Assembly: GCA_963989385.1 (NCBI GenBank)
Contig: OZ022500.1
Coordinates: 19,358,460-19,422,459, forward strand
Reading direction: 5' to 3'
DNA from: Ctena decussata
Lineage: Eukaryota; Mollusca; Bivalvia; Lucinida; Lucinidae
Length of the DNA: 64,000 bases
The notes under the pieces are model-generated. The model searched no databases, was not told where the DNA came from, and worked only from the letters and a program-made list of their open reading frames with translations. Positions 47,392 through 57,820 of this stretch are shown here, piece by piece. The translations under genes and the position numbers were made by a program. The stretch's first letter is position 1. Every line of letters starts with the position of its first letter.

Positions 47392-47399
47392 TATAAAAG
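47392..47399 (+). promoter_or_regulatory. TATA box of the third Polinton gene
   Basis: TATAAAAG lies 43 bases upstream of the ATG at 47442. Confidence 0.6.
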
Positions 47400-47441
47400 A
47401 AAGAGTCAAAGGATATAACTTCATTCTTCAACCAGTCGTTA

Positions 47442-48138
47442 ATGGGTCGATACCAGTGCAAGCAGTGCTTCCGTGAATTTGCTAGACCAGACAGCCTGAG
47501 AAGACATTTGTCCAGTGGTGTTTGTAAAGCAACTACAACTATGTCTGACAGCGAAGAAAGTACTATCTCAGAAGCATCAGATGTAACTACAAACAGAAAA
47601 TATTTGAAGGAAATGAAAGGACATGATATCTTTGGAGAATATGATTATAGTAAACTCTCAGACGATCCAGATACAGATCCGTCAGAAGTCGAGACAGACA
47701 GTGAGTCTGCTAGTAAAGAGGAAAAACAGAAAGCCAAACGCAGGAAAATTCAAAAGACAAGTCCTTGAGATAGACTAATGAGAAGCACTTACAGAGACAA
47801 TCAAGATCAGTTCGATGAAGCAGTGGAAAATACCATGCAGGAGATACTTAACATCGATGTTGAATCAGCTGAGGAAATGGCGTATGAAGAACTGAAACCA
47901 AAATACAGATCAACGCTGGTTACCAAGTATCAAGACCTCGTGGCACTCGGGTCTGCTTTCAGAAAAGATCCTATCCACAAGAAAGTAATATCAACAGCTC
48001 ACAGATTGAAGGAAGATGAAAACTATGATGAAGAAGAGGCGATGCAGTATGCAGTGAAAAAAAAGAAGATATGTACTTGAACGAAAACTTGACGAATATG
48101 AAAGACCAACTTTAACTGTTGAAGAGGAAACCCAATGA
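47442..48138 (+). pseudogene. Broken C2HC zinc-finger gene of the Polinton
   Basis: ATG at 47442. The frame opens with a single C2HC finger, C6-x2-C9-x12-H22-x5-C28 (YQCKQCFREFARPDSLRRH). An acidic Ser/Glu-rich region follows, then a KRRK basic patch, to TGA at 47766-47768. The same frame goes straight on for about 100 more codons (47778-48080) of helical, charged sequence including DPIHKKVIS and DYDEEEA-like stretches. An A8 run at about 48058-48066 then changes frame; the alternative frame closes at TGA 48136-48138. I read this as one gene with a premature stop and a frameshift, not two genes. A role as element-encoded transcription or DNA-binding factor is inference from the finger. TATA box 43 bases upstream, AATAAA about 200 bases downstream. 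Confidence 0.65.
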
Positions 48139-48337
48139 CATTGATTCTTGATAGGACTTTGAAATTAACCATTTCAGCGATGGCAAAGCAATGAGATCAT
48201 TTAGATAATAGTAGAACTGCAGTGGAACCTATCAAAAGAGTTTTATTTACTACCAAAGACTAATGATCATTATGTAAACGAAGACAGAGGGACGGTCCTA
48301 ATCCTCTGTCTGTCGTAATGAATAGGTGAGCGGGACA

Positions 48338-48343
48338 AATAAA
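48338..48343 (+). terminator. AATAAA signal of the third Polinton gene
   Basis: AATAAAGTTGTTCTG lies 200 bases after the terminal stop and 47 bases before the nested element. Confidence 0.5.
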
Positions 48344-48389
48344 GTTGTTCTGAATTTAATCTGTTGTTATTTGTTCTTTCCTTCCTATA

Positions 48390-51300
48390 GGACATGAGCC
48401 AGATATGGTTTACCCCCCCCCCCCCCCCCCTAGGGGGAGTTTTGTAGACCATACTTTTCTTAAAGACCAGCATCTAAGAAGTTTTTTGCAGCATGTTAGC
48501 CCTCTGGCGAGTGGGGCGTTAAGCTGTAACAGCCTGTTACATTACGTTACCCATTAAAATAATAAACATAAAATAAAAATTATCAAAAATTATAAAAAAT
48601 AGAAGTCACTTTCCTATGTTTAAAACTATAATGGAGTCTAATAGAACAATCCAATAGCTAAAAGTTATGATGTTTGAAACGTCACTTTAGCCTACGTGGT
48701 GTAGTATACGTGACGTTTTTCTTGACTCTCCATTAAAATTGCAATTTCCATCCAAAATACTTTCTTTTTGTGAGTTATTCCTTTCATGTTAGACCAAATG
48801 TTTGTTTATATGTTAAAGGAAATTTATTGATCTTTTCAGATCTGCAAAAATTATTATCCTATCTTGTATACTTTGGGAGAAATAGGATGTTTAACACAGT
48901 AACCCCTTATGAATGTTCCACATTACAATTATCACTTTCCGTATAATTTAAGCGCTTGGACTACACTGTTGGAATGGAAAACAACAGTAAACGGTAATAT
49001 TGAATATGCCAGCCTATTTAAACAGCAAGGAACAGTTCAACAATATTTTGAATGCATTTTAGTCGTCCATAATGATCAATTATATACGTTACCCAGGGCC
49101 ACTTTTATTAAAATCATATAATTTGAAGATAGAATCATTTTATTTTCTTTGGTAGCAGTTTCTTCATAAAAGAATCTATTAATATAAAAGAAAAATTCAT
49201 TCTGGTTTATTTTCTATGATAAACTATTACTAGTAGTAATGTAAATAACATTAACATTTAAAATATTTTATTATAATACCTTTAATCAGTTTTTTTTCCA
49301 CTGTCACATTAATTAAATAACACATATAAGTCTGAGTGATCTTATAATATATTGTATACTTGGACCTATCAACATTTATCTCAGTTATTACTTTTAGGGA
49401 TTCATAAGGTGTGTTTTATACGTGATTAAACACAGTATACTTCAAATTGTAATGTTAAGGGCATTGACATATTCTGCACATGTAAAACGGGTTTTGCTGT
49501 TTACTTTGTTATCATATCAAAGATAAAAGTATGTCATAATGGCATTGCCCAGTTTGTTTCTTTTACTAATTGTACATTTGAGTTCTAAACACAGTAACAT
49601 ACCTGAAATTTTGTTATATACAGCTGAAAAATCCAAAAAATCCAAAAAAATAAAAATAAAATAAAATCAAAAATACTTCACAAAAGATAAAGCCGCAGCT
49701 ATTAAAAGCCAGCATTGATTTTGCATATAGGGCTTGAATAAAATGATATGCAATCAGTTTGATACCATTAAAAGCTAAGCGGTTTTGACGTGTTTAGTTT
49801 AAAACTATAAAAAAATCAGTAATCAACAATGCAAACTGGAGTTCCACCTTGTTTATTGACATGATTTGTTATAGCTTTTACGTGCACACTGAAATCTTTC
49901 AAGCAGAACAGTAACCTGAAGTTTAAAGGATTAAGCCAAATACAGTTTGGCCAAATAAAGCTTATGTAGATATTTGCTGGCAGCGTATACTTACTTTTGT
50001 AAGACTATTGTATATTTTACGTTACCAGAGAAAACAACATTGCTGAGTTACAATTTAAGAAACAAAACAAACTTTTGAAAATAATTAATAGTAGTGTCAA
50101 TACATTGCTTTACTTAGTTCATTTATGTAACTAACAATTATGTGTCAACCAGGAGTTTGGGAGAATAGTATAAGAAATATTTAATACAGAAAAGAGACAC
50201 TGGCAGTAAACTAGTATACTGTAGCTATCTATAAATGCTATAGTGTTTAAGATGATATATATTTCTATGCTTTTGTTTCTTGCTCTTTAAAGTCTAACTA
50301 CATTCAACCATCTCCTAAAGAGTCAAACTACACTCAATCATCTCTTAAAGAATCTATTCACAAAAGAACATAAAGACACGTTTAGTTGGACAAAATGATT
50401 TTGTTTTTCAGCGACAATGTTCCAGTAGCTCTGCACACATAATAATATGGCAAATGAAAATGACAGAATATATTAATGTTGGTCATCGCTGTTCAGATAT
50501 TTATGAGCAAATCTTAGTTGTTCTCCTTCAGAATGTATTTGCCTACACTGTAGTTATATGCTTTGCAGTATAATATTGGGAAAAAAAGAAAGACCAAACA
50601 AGTAACGTATACAACGTATTTATTCAGAGTTTATGAATTCTCCATTTCCGATATCCTTAACTAGTAATGCAGTATTTCTGAAGAGCAAATAATCAAACAA
50701 TAAAAATAGTGCATACCTATACACACCAAGGAAGGGCTAACCTAAGTAACTTTCTGATTTGATCTCCGTGACCTTGTATTACCATATTGTTTACTTTTTA
50801 GCAATAAATATGGTTGTAAACTGCCTATTTATGATATATATCTTACTGCTTATCAAATAATCCTTGTCCAAATATGTTAAATTCTGTTAGAGTATAAAGC
50901 CCCTGAATATTAGTTGTTACATTATTGAAAATTGTCTGACTGAAATTTGTATTTTGTAACACCTTTAGTCCTTGATAGTATCAACAAGTGGGAATAAAAC
51001 CACGGGGTTTGCAAAATTACCTGACCATTTGAATATTTGTAACAACATAATGAAAAATAGAACTCCTGAACAGACTGAAGACAGAATGTTGTATGCGTTA
51101 TAAAGTATGTCACTTTCTATAATCCTTAAATTTTCACATTGTTAACATTTTGTAATGTATTTGATGGCCGGGAGCTGCATAAACAGATCACGTAGATCAC
51201 AAATTGACATATAAGTTATGATCACGGGAGCCACACATATTTGCTAACCCATGTAAAGCAGTTACTGTGCAAAGAGGCTTCATTTAATGCATAAAATTAA

Positions 51301-52419
51301 AAAAAAATCATTTTTATGAAGTCACTTTTAAGTGAGACTGAATTGAAGGCAAAGTCGAACTGCTTCAGCTGTAACAATCTATGTGCGTCTTGCTGAACTC
51401 TTGTGTATTTCAAAGAGCTAAATTTGCCATCTGACTACCAGTGGTAAGCTTATACTACAGCAATAAATACTTCATACCGCAAGGAAACTAAAATTTTGAT
51501 AACAGATGACTCACAAATCTTATTCCTCGACATATTACAATTATGTAACGTAATGTTACTGTTAGATTGTTTTTCAAATATCCACTATTAGATGGGTTTT
51601 TTTTATAGTTTGAGGACACATAACATTGACATTTCTTCATATTTACATATACAACAGTATCTACTGAAGACAAATGAAAGATAACATTGAAATATAAAAT
51701 GCAGCTAATGTTGGCTTTCATAGCTTTTCTGGTCATTTTGTAGGTTAAATTCTTCAAAAATAAGATTCTGTCCCCATTTAATGTATCCACTGCTAATTTA
51801 ACTGCTGCCAAAATTATCTAAGCTGGGCATGAATAAAAGAAGATTGATGGAGCACGTATAAACTTCAGTCCAGCAATTCAGAGATTTAGTCTGATTCTTT
51901 TTTTCTTTTTTTTGTTATATACGTTACATATTTATTGTGACTACTGACGAGTATAAGACTTTAGATTGTTTCTTTTTTATAATAGAATATTGAAACAGGC
52001 ATATATATGACATTAACTTTCCGCTACACTTAAATTCTTAAAATTTGCTCCTGATATTACATGTATTTAGCCACTGAAGGGGAAAAAACGTCAAATGCAA
52101 TGTAAACTACGTTATACAGGCTAGTCAACTGATCCTTGACAATGTCAATAACTTTGAAACAGTGATTTATGTACTAGCAGACAAAACCCAACATTATTTA
52201 GGGCGAATACTAGCATGTGTACAACAATGCGTATCTTCTATTATAACATGAATATATAAATTTGGGTAGTGTAATTGACGTTGACGTCATACGTTAACAC
52301 CCCAACGTACAGAGGGCTAACATGTGTCATTTTGTTTCTTATATAATGTAGTTTCAGAAAATTATAGGGTACAAAACTCCCCCTGGGGGAGGAGGGGGGT
52401 CTATGGTCAGCTCAAGGTC
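48390..52419. mobile_element. Non-coding 4.0-kb inverted-repeat element, copy A', nested in the Polinton
   Basis: GGACATGAGCCAGATATGG, a poly-C run and AGGGGGAGTTTTGTA at the left; the inverse at the right, ending CTCAAGGTC. TA flanks both ends (48388-48389 and 52420-52421). Homologous throughout to 16135-19591, with about 0.8 kb extra near 49965-50785. A ~50-codon frame with VNGNIEYASLFKQQG (48960-49121) is open here but has a TGA in copy A. I see no transposase. Confidence 0.82.
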
Positions 52420-52580
52420 TACTAGTTCTTATTATTGTAACAGTGAGGTTTTGAGATGCATTGTGTCAGTCTGTCAGAAATGGGACAGGGAAAGCCGATT
52501 TGTCTAATGTGTAGATGTGGACACGTGGAAACTCCACATTGTGGATCCACATTGCATACACATCAATTCCACATCGTTCA

Positions 52581-52788
52581 CATCAGCTCCACAATTTCAA
52601 TGTGGATATGTGGACCTTCCACTTGACATCCACATCAGCTCCACATTTTCAATGTGGATATGTGGACCTTCCACTTGACATCCACATCAGCTCAACAATT
52701 TCAATGTGGATATGTGGACCTTCCACTTGACATCCATATCAGCTCCACAATTTCAGTGTGGATATGTGGGCCTTCCACTAGATACTCA
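52581..52788. repeat. 52-bp tandem repeat in the right terminal repeat of the Polinton
   Basis: Four units beginning CATCAGCTCCACAATTTCAA, at 52581, 52633, 52685 and 52737. The left terminal repeat (about 44255-44450) carries an inverse, shorter and more scrambled version. Confidence 0.9.
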
Positions 52789-53419
52789 CAAGTTCAATCA
52801 CACTGGGAGTAGAGATCTTCTCGTCATCAAATGTAGTAGTCAGGCTTTAGAAGGCTAGTAAGAAATAATTTCTGTCCAGAACATTAAAATCTTGAGATAC
52901 AAGATTTTATTAATCCCCAAGAACAAGTACTGACGCTATAGAGTTATGCCTCTGGTATAGTGAGGCCCTGAGATACAGGACCAAGAGACTGATAGCAGAC
53001 GCATATTACTGTAAAGCCTCAGAAATTGAACAGAATGAACAAGAGTATGCCACAGCAACTCACACAATCAACTGACGCTATAGAGTTATGCCTCTGGTAT
53101 AGTGAGGTCTTGAGACTCATAGTAGACGCATATTGCTGTATAGCCTCTTACGACATCTCCTATGCCATATTACACAGACTTTCCCCCATGAAAAAGACTA
53201 AGTAATTTCAAACTAGCCTTTTCAAGCTTACTTAAGTGCTGTCATCTATGGCCACGCCCGGCCCGAGACTGCCCCAGGCTGCGGGCTTAGTCTCCGGACG
53301 GGCGTGGCCATAGTGACAGCCTTTACTACTATCAGCCTGTACACACACTACACGATGAAAAATCAGCTTATAAATGCTGAACGAACAAAAGTTACGAGAA
53401 AAAAATATGATCAACTCAC

Positions 53420-53804
53420 AACAGTCCACAGTTTCAAAGGAATGCTTGAACTGACAATAGGTACGAAATGCATTATAGCTCCTGTCCGAGGGATCAGCAA
53501 AACTGTTTTTGTTAACCTCGAATTCAATTGCAAGTTTACTGACAAGCTCCTTGATAAAGGAACAGATAATATTGGTGTCAGAATTCAAGTTTAGTTCTAG
53601 GCACCGCTTACTCATAACAACCAAACGGCCCAAGCAGGCCTTATATCGCTCAGAGAACCAATTTTCTTCGGTATTTTTAAATTCTCCATAGCTACACATT
53701 AAAAGCGTCTTTACAAACCGTTTTGAAAAGAAGTGCAGCGGCAATGTTTGGCGATACGATGTGGGTTGGTGCGCATATACTGTATCGGTTAATTCACAAA
53801 ACAT
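53420..53804 (-). CDS. Unrecognised protein, candidate exon or small gene
   Basis: The minus strand from ATG at 53802-53804 reads MFCELTDTVYAHQPTSYR and then codon-like, non-repetitive sequence including FVKTLLMCSYGEFKN and FIKELVSKLAIEFEV. A strong donor (CTGTT|GTGAGT at 53418-53419) would end the exon after about 128 codons. Unspliced, the frame runs on through minisatellite into the Polinton terminus, which cannot be original coding. I do not know the family. It could be an exon of a host gene hit by the Polinton or a retrogene fragment. Confidence 0.35.
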
Positions 53805-54194
53805 AGTAGGAACATGTTTTTAAAACACAAAATACCGCTCAACAAATTACAATTTCTTTTTCCCGTTCCCCGTAAATAAATATAGTATAAGAAAGGGGTC
53901 CCTTGCCTAAACATTGTAGTTTTACTATTGATTCAAGTTCATGATATCAAAAGTAGGTAATTTTGGTTTCCATCTAAAATGAAATGCAAGGATGTTTTAT
54001 TTGTTGAAATCACAGATCTCCCCTGAACGTGTACCAGATTAGCTTAATAGCTTCGGCTGACCAGGGGACAGCTGAACTAAACATTTGACTCACAGTAGAG
54101 TACTCTCTCGACATTTCCTGGAAAATCATGACACCACAGTAGGATCATCAACTTAATCTGACAACAAGATTCAACAAACTTGTACTATAATGTT

Positions 54195-54273
54195 ATTAAT
54201 CAAGAAAATTCGTATTGGCCCAGTTACAGGTCCGAGGTCTGCTGCATTGGCCAATACGAAATTTCTTGATTAA
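54195..54273. repeat. Hairpin
   Basis: TTAATCAAGAAAATTCGTAT pairs with ATACGAAATTTCTTGATTAA. The loop includes GGCCCAGTTACAGG. Confidence 0.75.
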
Positions 54274-55410
54274 CCCATTAATGCCTAGTGGACTCTTCTA
54301 TCTGTATATATTGGACGAGTCCATTTGCCATTTAAGGGGTGTCAGATTTAGTTTATCTTTAGATTTTTGGTTATCCCCGAGGGATAACCATATTAAGATA
54401 GGAATTCGTACTCGATTATATGTACGCCGTTTCCTTTTGCTAAAATACAAGTCCCACTATTTTCCGGTACTTCTACATTTGGCACACCCTGCTACAGGAT
54501 TCTCGCCAACATCGCTAATGCATGATCGTTATGCCTTATATCTTAAAACACTTTGTCTCACCCTTTACAAACAGTTACCTGAAAGTTCAGTTATCACTCA
54601 ACAGTACAAGTTCTACTTGATTAACGCTTATATGTACGCCGTTTCCTTTTGCTAAAATACAAGTCCCACTATTTTCCGGTACTTCTACATTTGGCACACC
54701 CTGCTACAGGATTCTCGCCAACATCGCTAATGCATGATCTTTATGCCTTATATCTTAAAACACTTTGTCTCACCCTTTACAAACAGTTACCTGAAAGTTC
54801 AGTTATCACTCAACAGTACAAGTTCTACTTGATTAACGCTAAATACAGGTTCCACTATTTACCGTTATTTGCTCCAATAGTTTGGTGCACCCAGCTGCAG
54901 GATCCCTTCCTGCATTGCCAAGACATGAGCTGTAAAGCTTTTCCTGAACACTTCATCTCGCCTTATACAAGAATCTCACCTAATACAAGCACTTGCCACA
55001 GAGTACAGTCCACTTACGAAGAGACATTACTAATCAGTACAGGTCATTTAACAAAAGTTAATAGCACTGAAGCTCACCTGTTACGAGCAATCACTAGACA
55101 AAAAGAAAAAGCTGTCAAACTCGCCACTTACCAACAGCTTCAACAAATCCAAGAATACAATAAAATTAACTTGTATTGCTGCCAATTTTCTGCTTTACCA
55201 CTTGCATCCTATAGATTCATTTGCTAAGGGATAACCTCTCAAGCTTTTTCAAAAGCTAAACTTGTTTGTTCAGTTATTTTGAGGAAAAATACCCATTTGT
55301 CGTATGCAAAAAGTGTAGACCCTGATCAGACGCCGCGTTTGCGGCATCTGATCTGGGTCTGCACTGTTTGCATATATCCCAATTTTGGGGCGCTAGGCAT
55401 TAATGGATTA
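54271..55410. mobile_element. Inverted-repeat element with internal 212-bp duplication
   Basis: TAACCCATTAATGCCTAG at 54271 and CTAGGCATTAATGGATTA at 55392-55410 are inverse ends. Inside, a 212-bp unit (from TGTACGCCGTTTCCTTTTGC at 54421 and again at 54633) is repeated exactly or nearly so. A third, diverged unit follows from about 54840. Frames run through the units, but 212 is not a multiple of 3, so they shift at each repeat and are unlikely to be coding. The end sequence also appears near 29870 and 60240. Confidence 0.6.
55305..55380. repeat. GCAAACAGTG hairpin module (GACGCCGC loop)
   Basis: GTATGCAAAAAGTGTAGACC pairs with GGGTCTGCACTGTTTGCATA. The inner stem is TGATCAGACGCCGC/GCGGCATCTGATC. 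Confidence 0.6.
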
Positions 55411-55911
55411 ATGACAATTTTATTAATTCAGTTCAATGAGATTTGCCGAGTTTGACGTCATTGATATTGGGCGAGTTTTATCGGCCGAGTTTCGCCTGTA
55501 TTGGCCGAGTTTGGCTTGTATTGGCCGAGTTGGCTTGCATTGGCCGAGTTTGTCTGAATAAGCCTAGTTTATGACCGGTATTATGCGGACTGCTTTTGCC
55601 GTATGTACTGTATTACTATAAGTTAATAAACAATAGTTGGTACAAATATGCTTCCTGCAACAAAATATCAGCAGAAGCACTCAGGTAGTTTTTTTCAGAA
55701 GCAGGTAGTTCATGTCATCCCAATACAGTTGGCCATTGTATCATTCAAACAAACGACTTTGCCGCTTAGAAAATAAAGTTTGATCTAAATGACCCGGTTT
55801 CTGTTAGAATTTGTAGATGGACGAATGCTACTTTCAAGGGCAAGCGTCATGCATCAACAGTAGAGGAGAGTCGGGTAACTTCGGACATGGTGGTAAATTC
55901 GGACATACCAT

Positions 55912-55980
55912 TGCAAACAGTGAAAATCCAGATGAGACGGCTCATAATGAGCCGTCTCATCAGGAATTTCATTGTTTGGC
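55912..55980. repeat. GCAAACAGTG hairpin module (GAGACGGCTC loop)
   Basis: TTGCAAACAGTGAAAATCC pairs with GGAATTTCATTGTTTGG. The inner stem is GATGAGACGGCTC/GAGCCGTCTCATC. Confidence 0.6.
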
Positions 55981-56176
55981 CAGTTTATTTTTGTTTTAGT
56001 TCCTAACAACAGACATATAAAGGAAACAATGTCAGTGTCCGAATTTACCCGCTGTCCGAAGTTACCCGACTCTCCCCTACTTGAAGTGTTAGCAAACAGC
56101 TGTGCTATTTCTCCATTAAAACTTTAACTGAAAACATTTTTTTTCTTTTTTTTTTCTTTTTGTCGTTGTTGTTGTT

Positions 56177-56178
<2 letters not shown>

Positions 56179-56229
<51 letters not shown>
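56179..56229. repeat. CT microsatellite
   Basis: Uninterrupted (TC)n tract following GTTGTTGTTGTTG. Confidence 0.95.
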
Positions 56230-56234
<5 letters not shown>

Positions 56235-56870
56235 AAAGTATTTCTAAGTCTTTCAAACAGAAGGATGCTCTGAAAGTAGGTCTTCACAATTGCTCTAACA
56301 GATATTCAATCTTACAATTTATAGTTTGTTTTATGAAATTTAAATCTTCAACGGCTTTGTCTTGCTGTTTACTAGTACAAAATGCAATATTACATGTAAT
56401 CTGTAGTGCAAAACATGACTATAAAACTGCGGAGTGCAATATCTTTAAGAATTGATCCCACTCAAATGGGAAAAGAATAGGGGAAGAATTTACTCCCGTA
56501 GGAGCAAATTCGTTTCTTTAGGAATTGATCCCTTTTTGGGAAGGCTTCGTTGTCTAAGGAACCAAATAGAAGGTCACGAAGGTTGTTCTCCGTTAAAATG
56601 GGCGGAAAACATGCAGATGCACCTTAACATGTTTTAATGTTTACTTCAACTAAATATCACAATTTTTAGTGCTAAAGAAACCGCTGTGACGTTGGGTTGC
56701 TGAAATCTTATCACTAATTTAAAAGCTGTAGATTTATACTACTAAAACGAAAATTAAGTACATAAGGTTTTATGTCTTGATAAGTCTCAAATCATCTTAA
56801 GTTTTGGGAGTTTCTTTCCTTCCAGTTGTCATAACGATGTTCCCCAGGAGACTCAAGAGAAAGAATAACA

Positions 56871-57091
56871 GGGCCGCGACACGACAAAACCAACAAAGTG
56901 GTTGTGCGCCCAGCACAGACTCGGATCAGCCTGGGCATCCGCCCATCTGATCAGAGTCTTCGCTGTCCGCATGGAAGAAGCTTAGACCCTTAGCTACCCT
57001 GTAAGCGCTTAGCAAAGAGTCTAATCGGACTGAACGGATCCCAGGTTGATCTGACACAACCACTTTGTTGGTTTTCTCGTGTCGCGGCTCA
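56871..57091. repeat. Palindromic foldback element, copy 13
   Basis: GGGCCGCGACACGACAAAAC to TTTTCTCGTGTCGCGGCTC. The right arm is shortened. Confidence 0.85.
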
Positions 57092-57490
57092 ATTCATAAC
57101 TTGCAACTACTGGCATCGAGTCTGTCTGTGTTCTCTCCAATTCGAAGAGGAGGTGTGCATGTTTGAGGAACTTTACTTTTATCAAAATTAATTAAAACAC
57201 TGGTTGCGATGAAACTCTACATCTGATTGGCCAAAGTGTGAACAGGTCTCATTTGAACCACTTTCTTTAAAAACTGTCAGACTTTTATATTTATAAGACA
57301 GTAAAGAAAGTTCTATGCAAATTGAAGTGGGCTATAATATGAACAATTGTTATTTACGTTACTAACAGCTGTAACTAATGATAAAAAATATGCCATACTG
57401 TAATCACATCATTTATGTTCAAAGATGATTTGAATGGGGGGAAATAATTATGACACACAACACGAAAAGATTCTGCCTTCAGACTGTAAT

Positions 57491-57579
57491 CCCAGCGGGC
57501 ACACGACATTGAAATAACGTCGTACTGACGTCGATGCGACGTCGGTACGACGTCATTTCGACGTCATGTGCCCGCTGGG
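57491..57579. repeat. Mini-palindromic cassette (ACGTC type)
   Basis: CCCAGCGGGCACACGACATT to GACGTCATGTGCCCGCTGGG. Inside are ACGTCGTACTGACGTCGATG-type words. Best-preserved ends of the family. Confidence 0.8.
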
Positions 57580-57605
57580 ATGATTCTGAGGGAAAACAAT
57601 CATAA

Positions 57606-57820
57606 GAGCCGCGACGTGAGAAAACCAACAATGTGGTTGTGCGCCCAGCGCAGACTCAGATCAGCCTGGGCATCCGCCCAGTCTGATCAGAGTCTTCGCT
57701 GTCCGCATGAAGGTAGCTTGGACCCTTAGCTACCCTTTAAGTGCTTAGCGAAGAGTCTGATCAGCCTAGGTAGATGCCCAGACTGATCTGAGTCTGCGCT
57801 GGGCGCACAACCACATTGTT
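57606..57820. repeat. Palindromic foldback element, copy 14 (right end lost)
   Basis: GAGCCGCGACGTGAGAAAAC with well-preserved arms; ends at CACAACCACATTGTT where the terminal GGTTTTCTCG... is missing. Confidence 0.85.

Larger units (their letters stand above)
43285..53330. mobile_element. Maverick/Polinton-type element, decayed and non-autonomous
   Basis: The ends are AGTATTAAAGGCTGTAACTA at 43285 and the inverse of AGTAGTAAAGGCTGTCACTA at 53330. The terminal inverted repeats are 1.2 kb (left, 43285-44521) and 0.9 kb (right, 52431-53330). ATCAGC directly precedes (43279-43284) and directly follows (53331-53336) the element. Six-base target duplications, 5'-AG termini and long inverted repeats are the known hallmarks of Polintons. 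The unique interior (44522-48389) has three plus-strand genes. No polymerase B, integrase, cysteine protease or packaging ATPase is visible. A 4.0-kb TA-duplicating element occupies 48390-52419. Without it the element is about 6.0 kb, against 15-20 kb for complete Polintons. Confidence 0.8.

Noticed and set aside
43285..53330. Possible polymerase B, integrase, packaging ATPase or protease genes of a complete Polinton
   Set aside because: No frame of adequate length or with the expected motifs exists on either strand in the interior or in the nested element.
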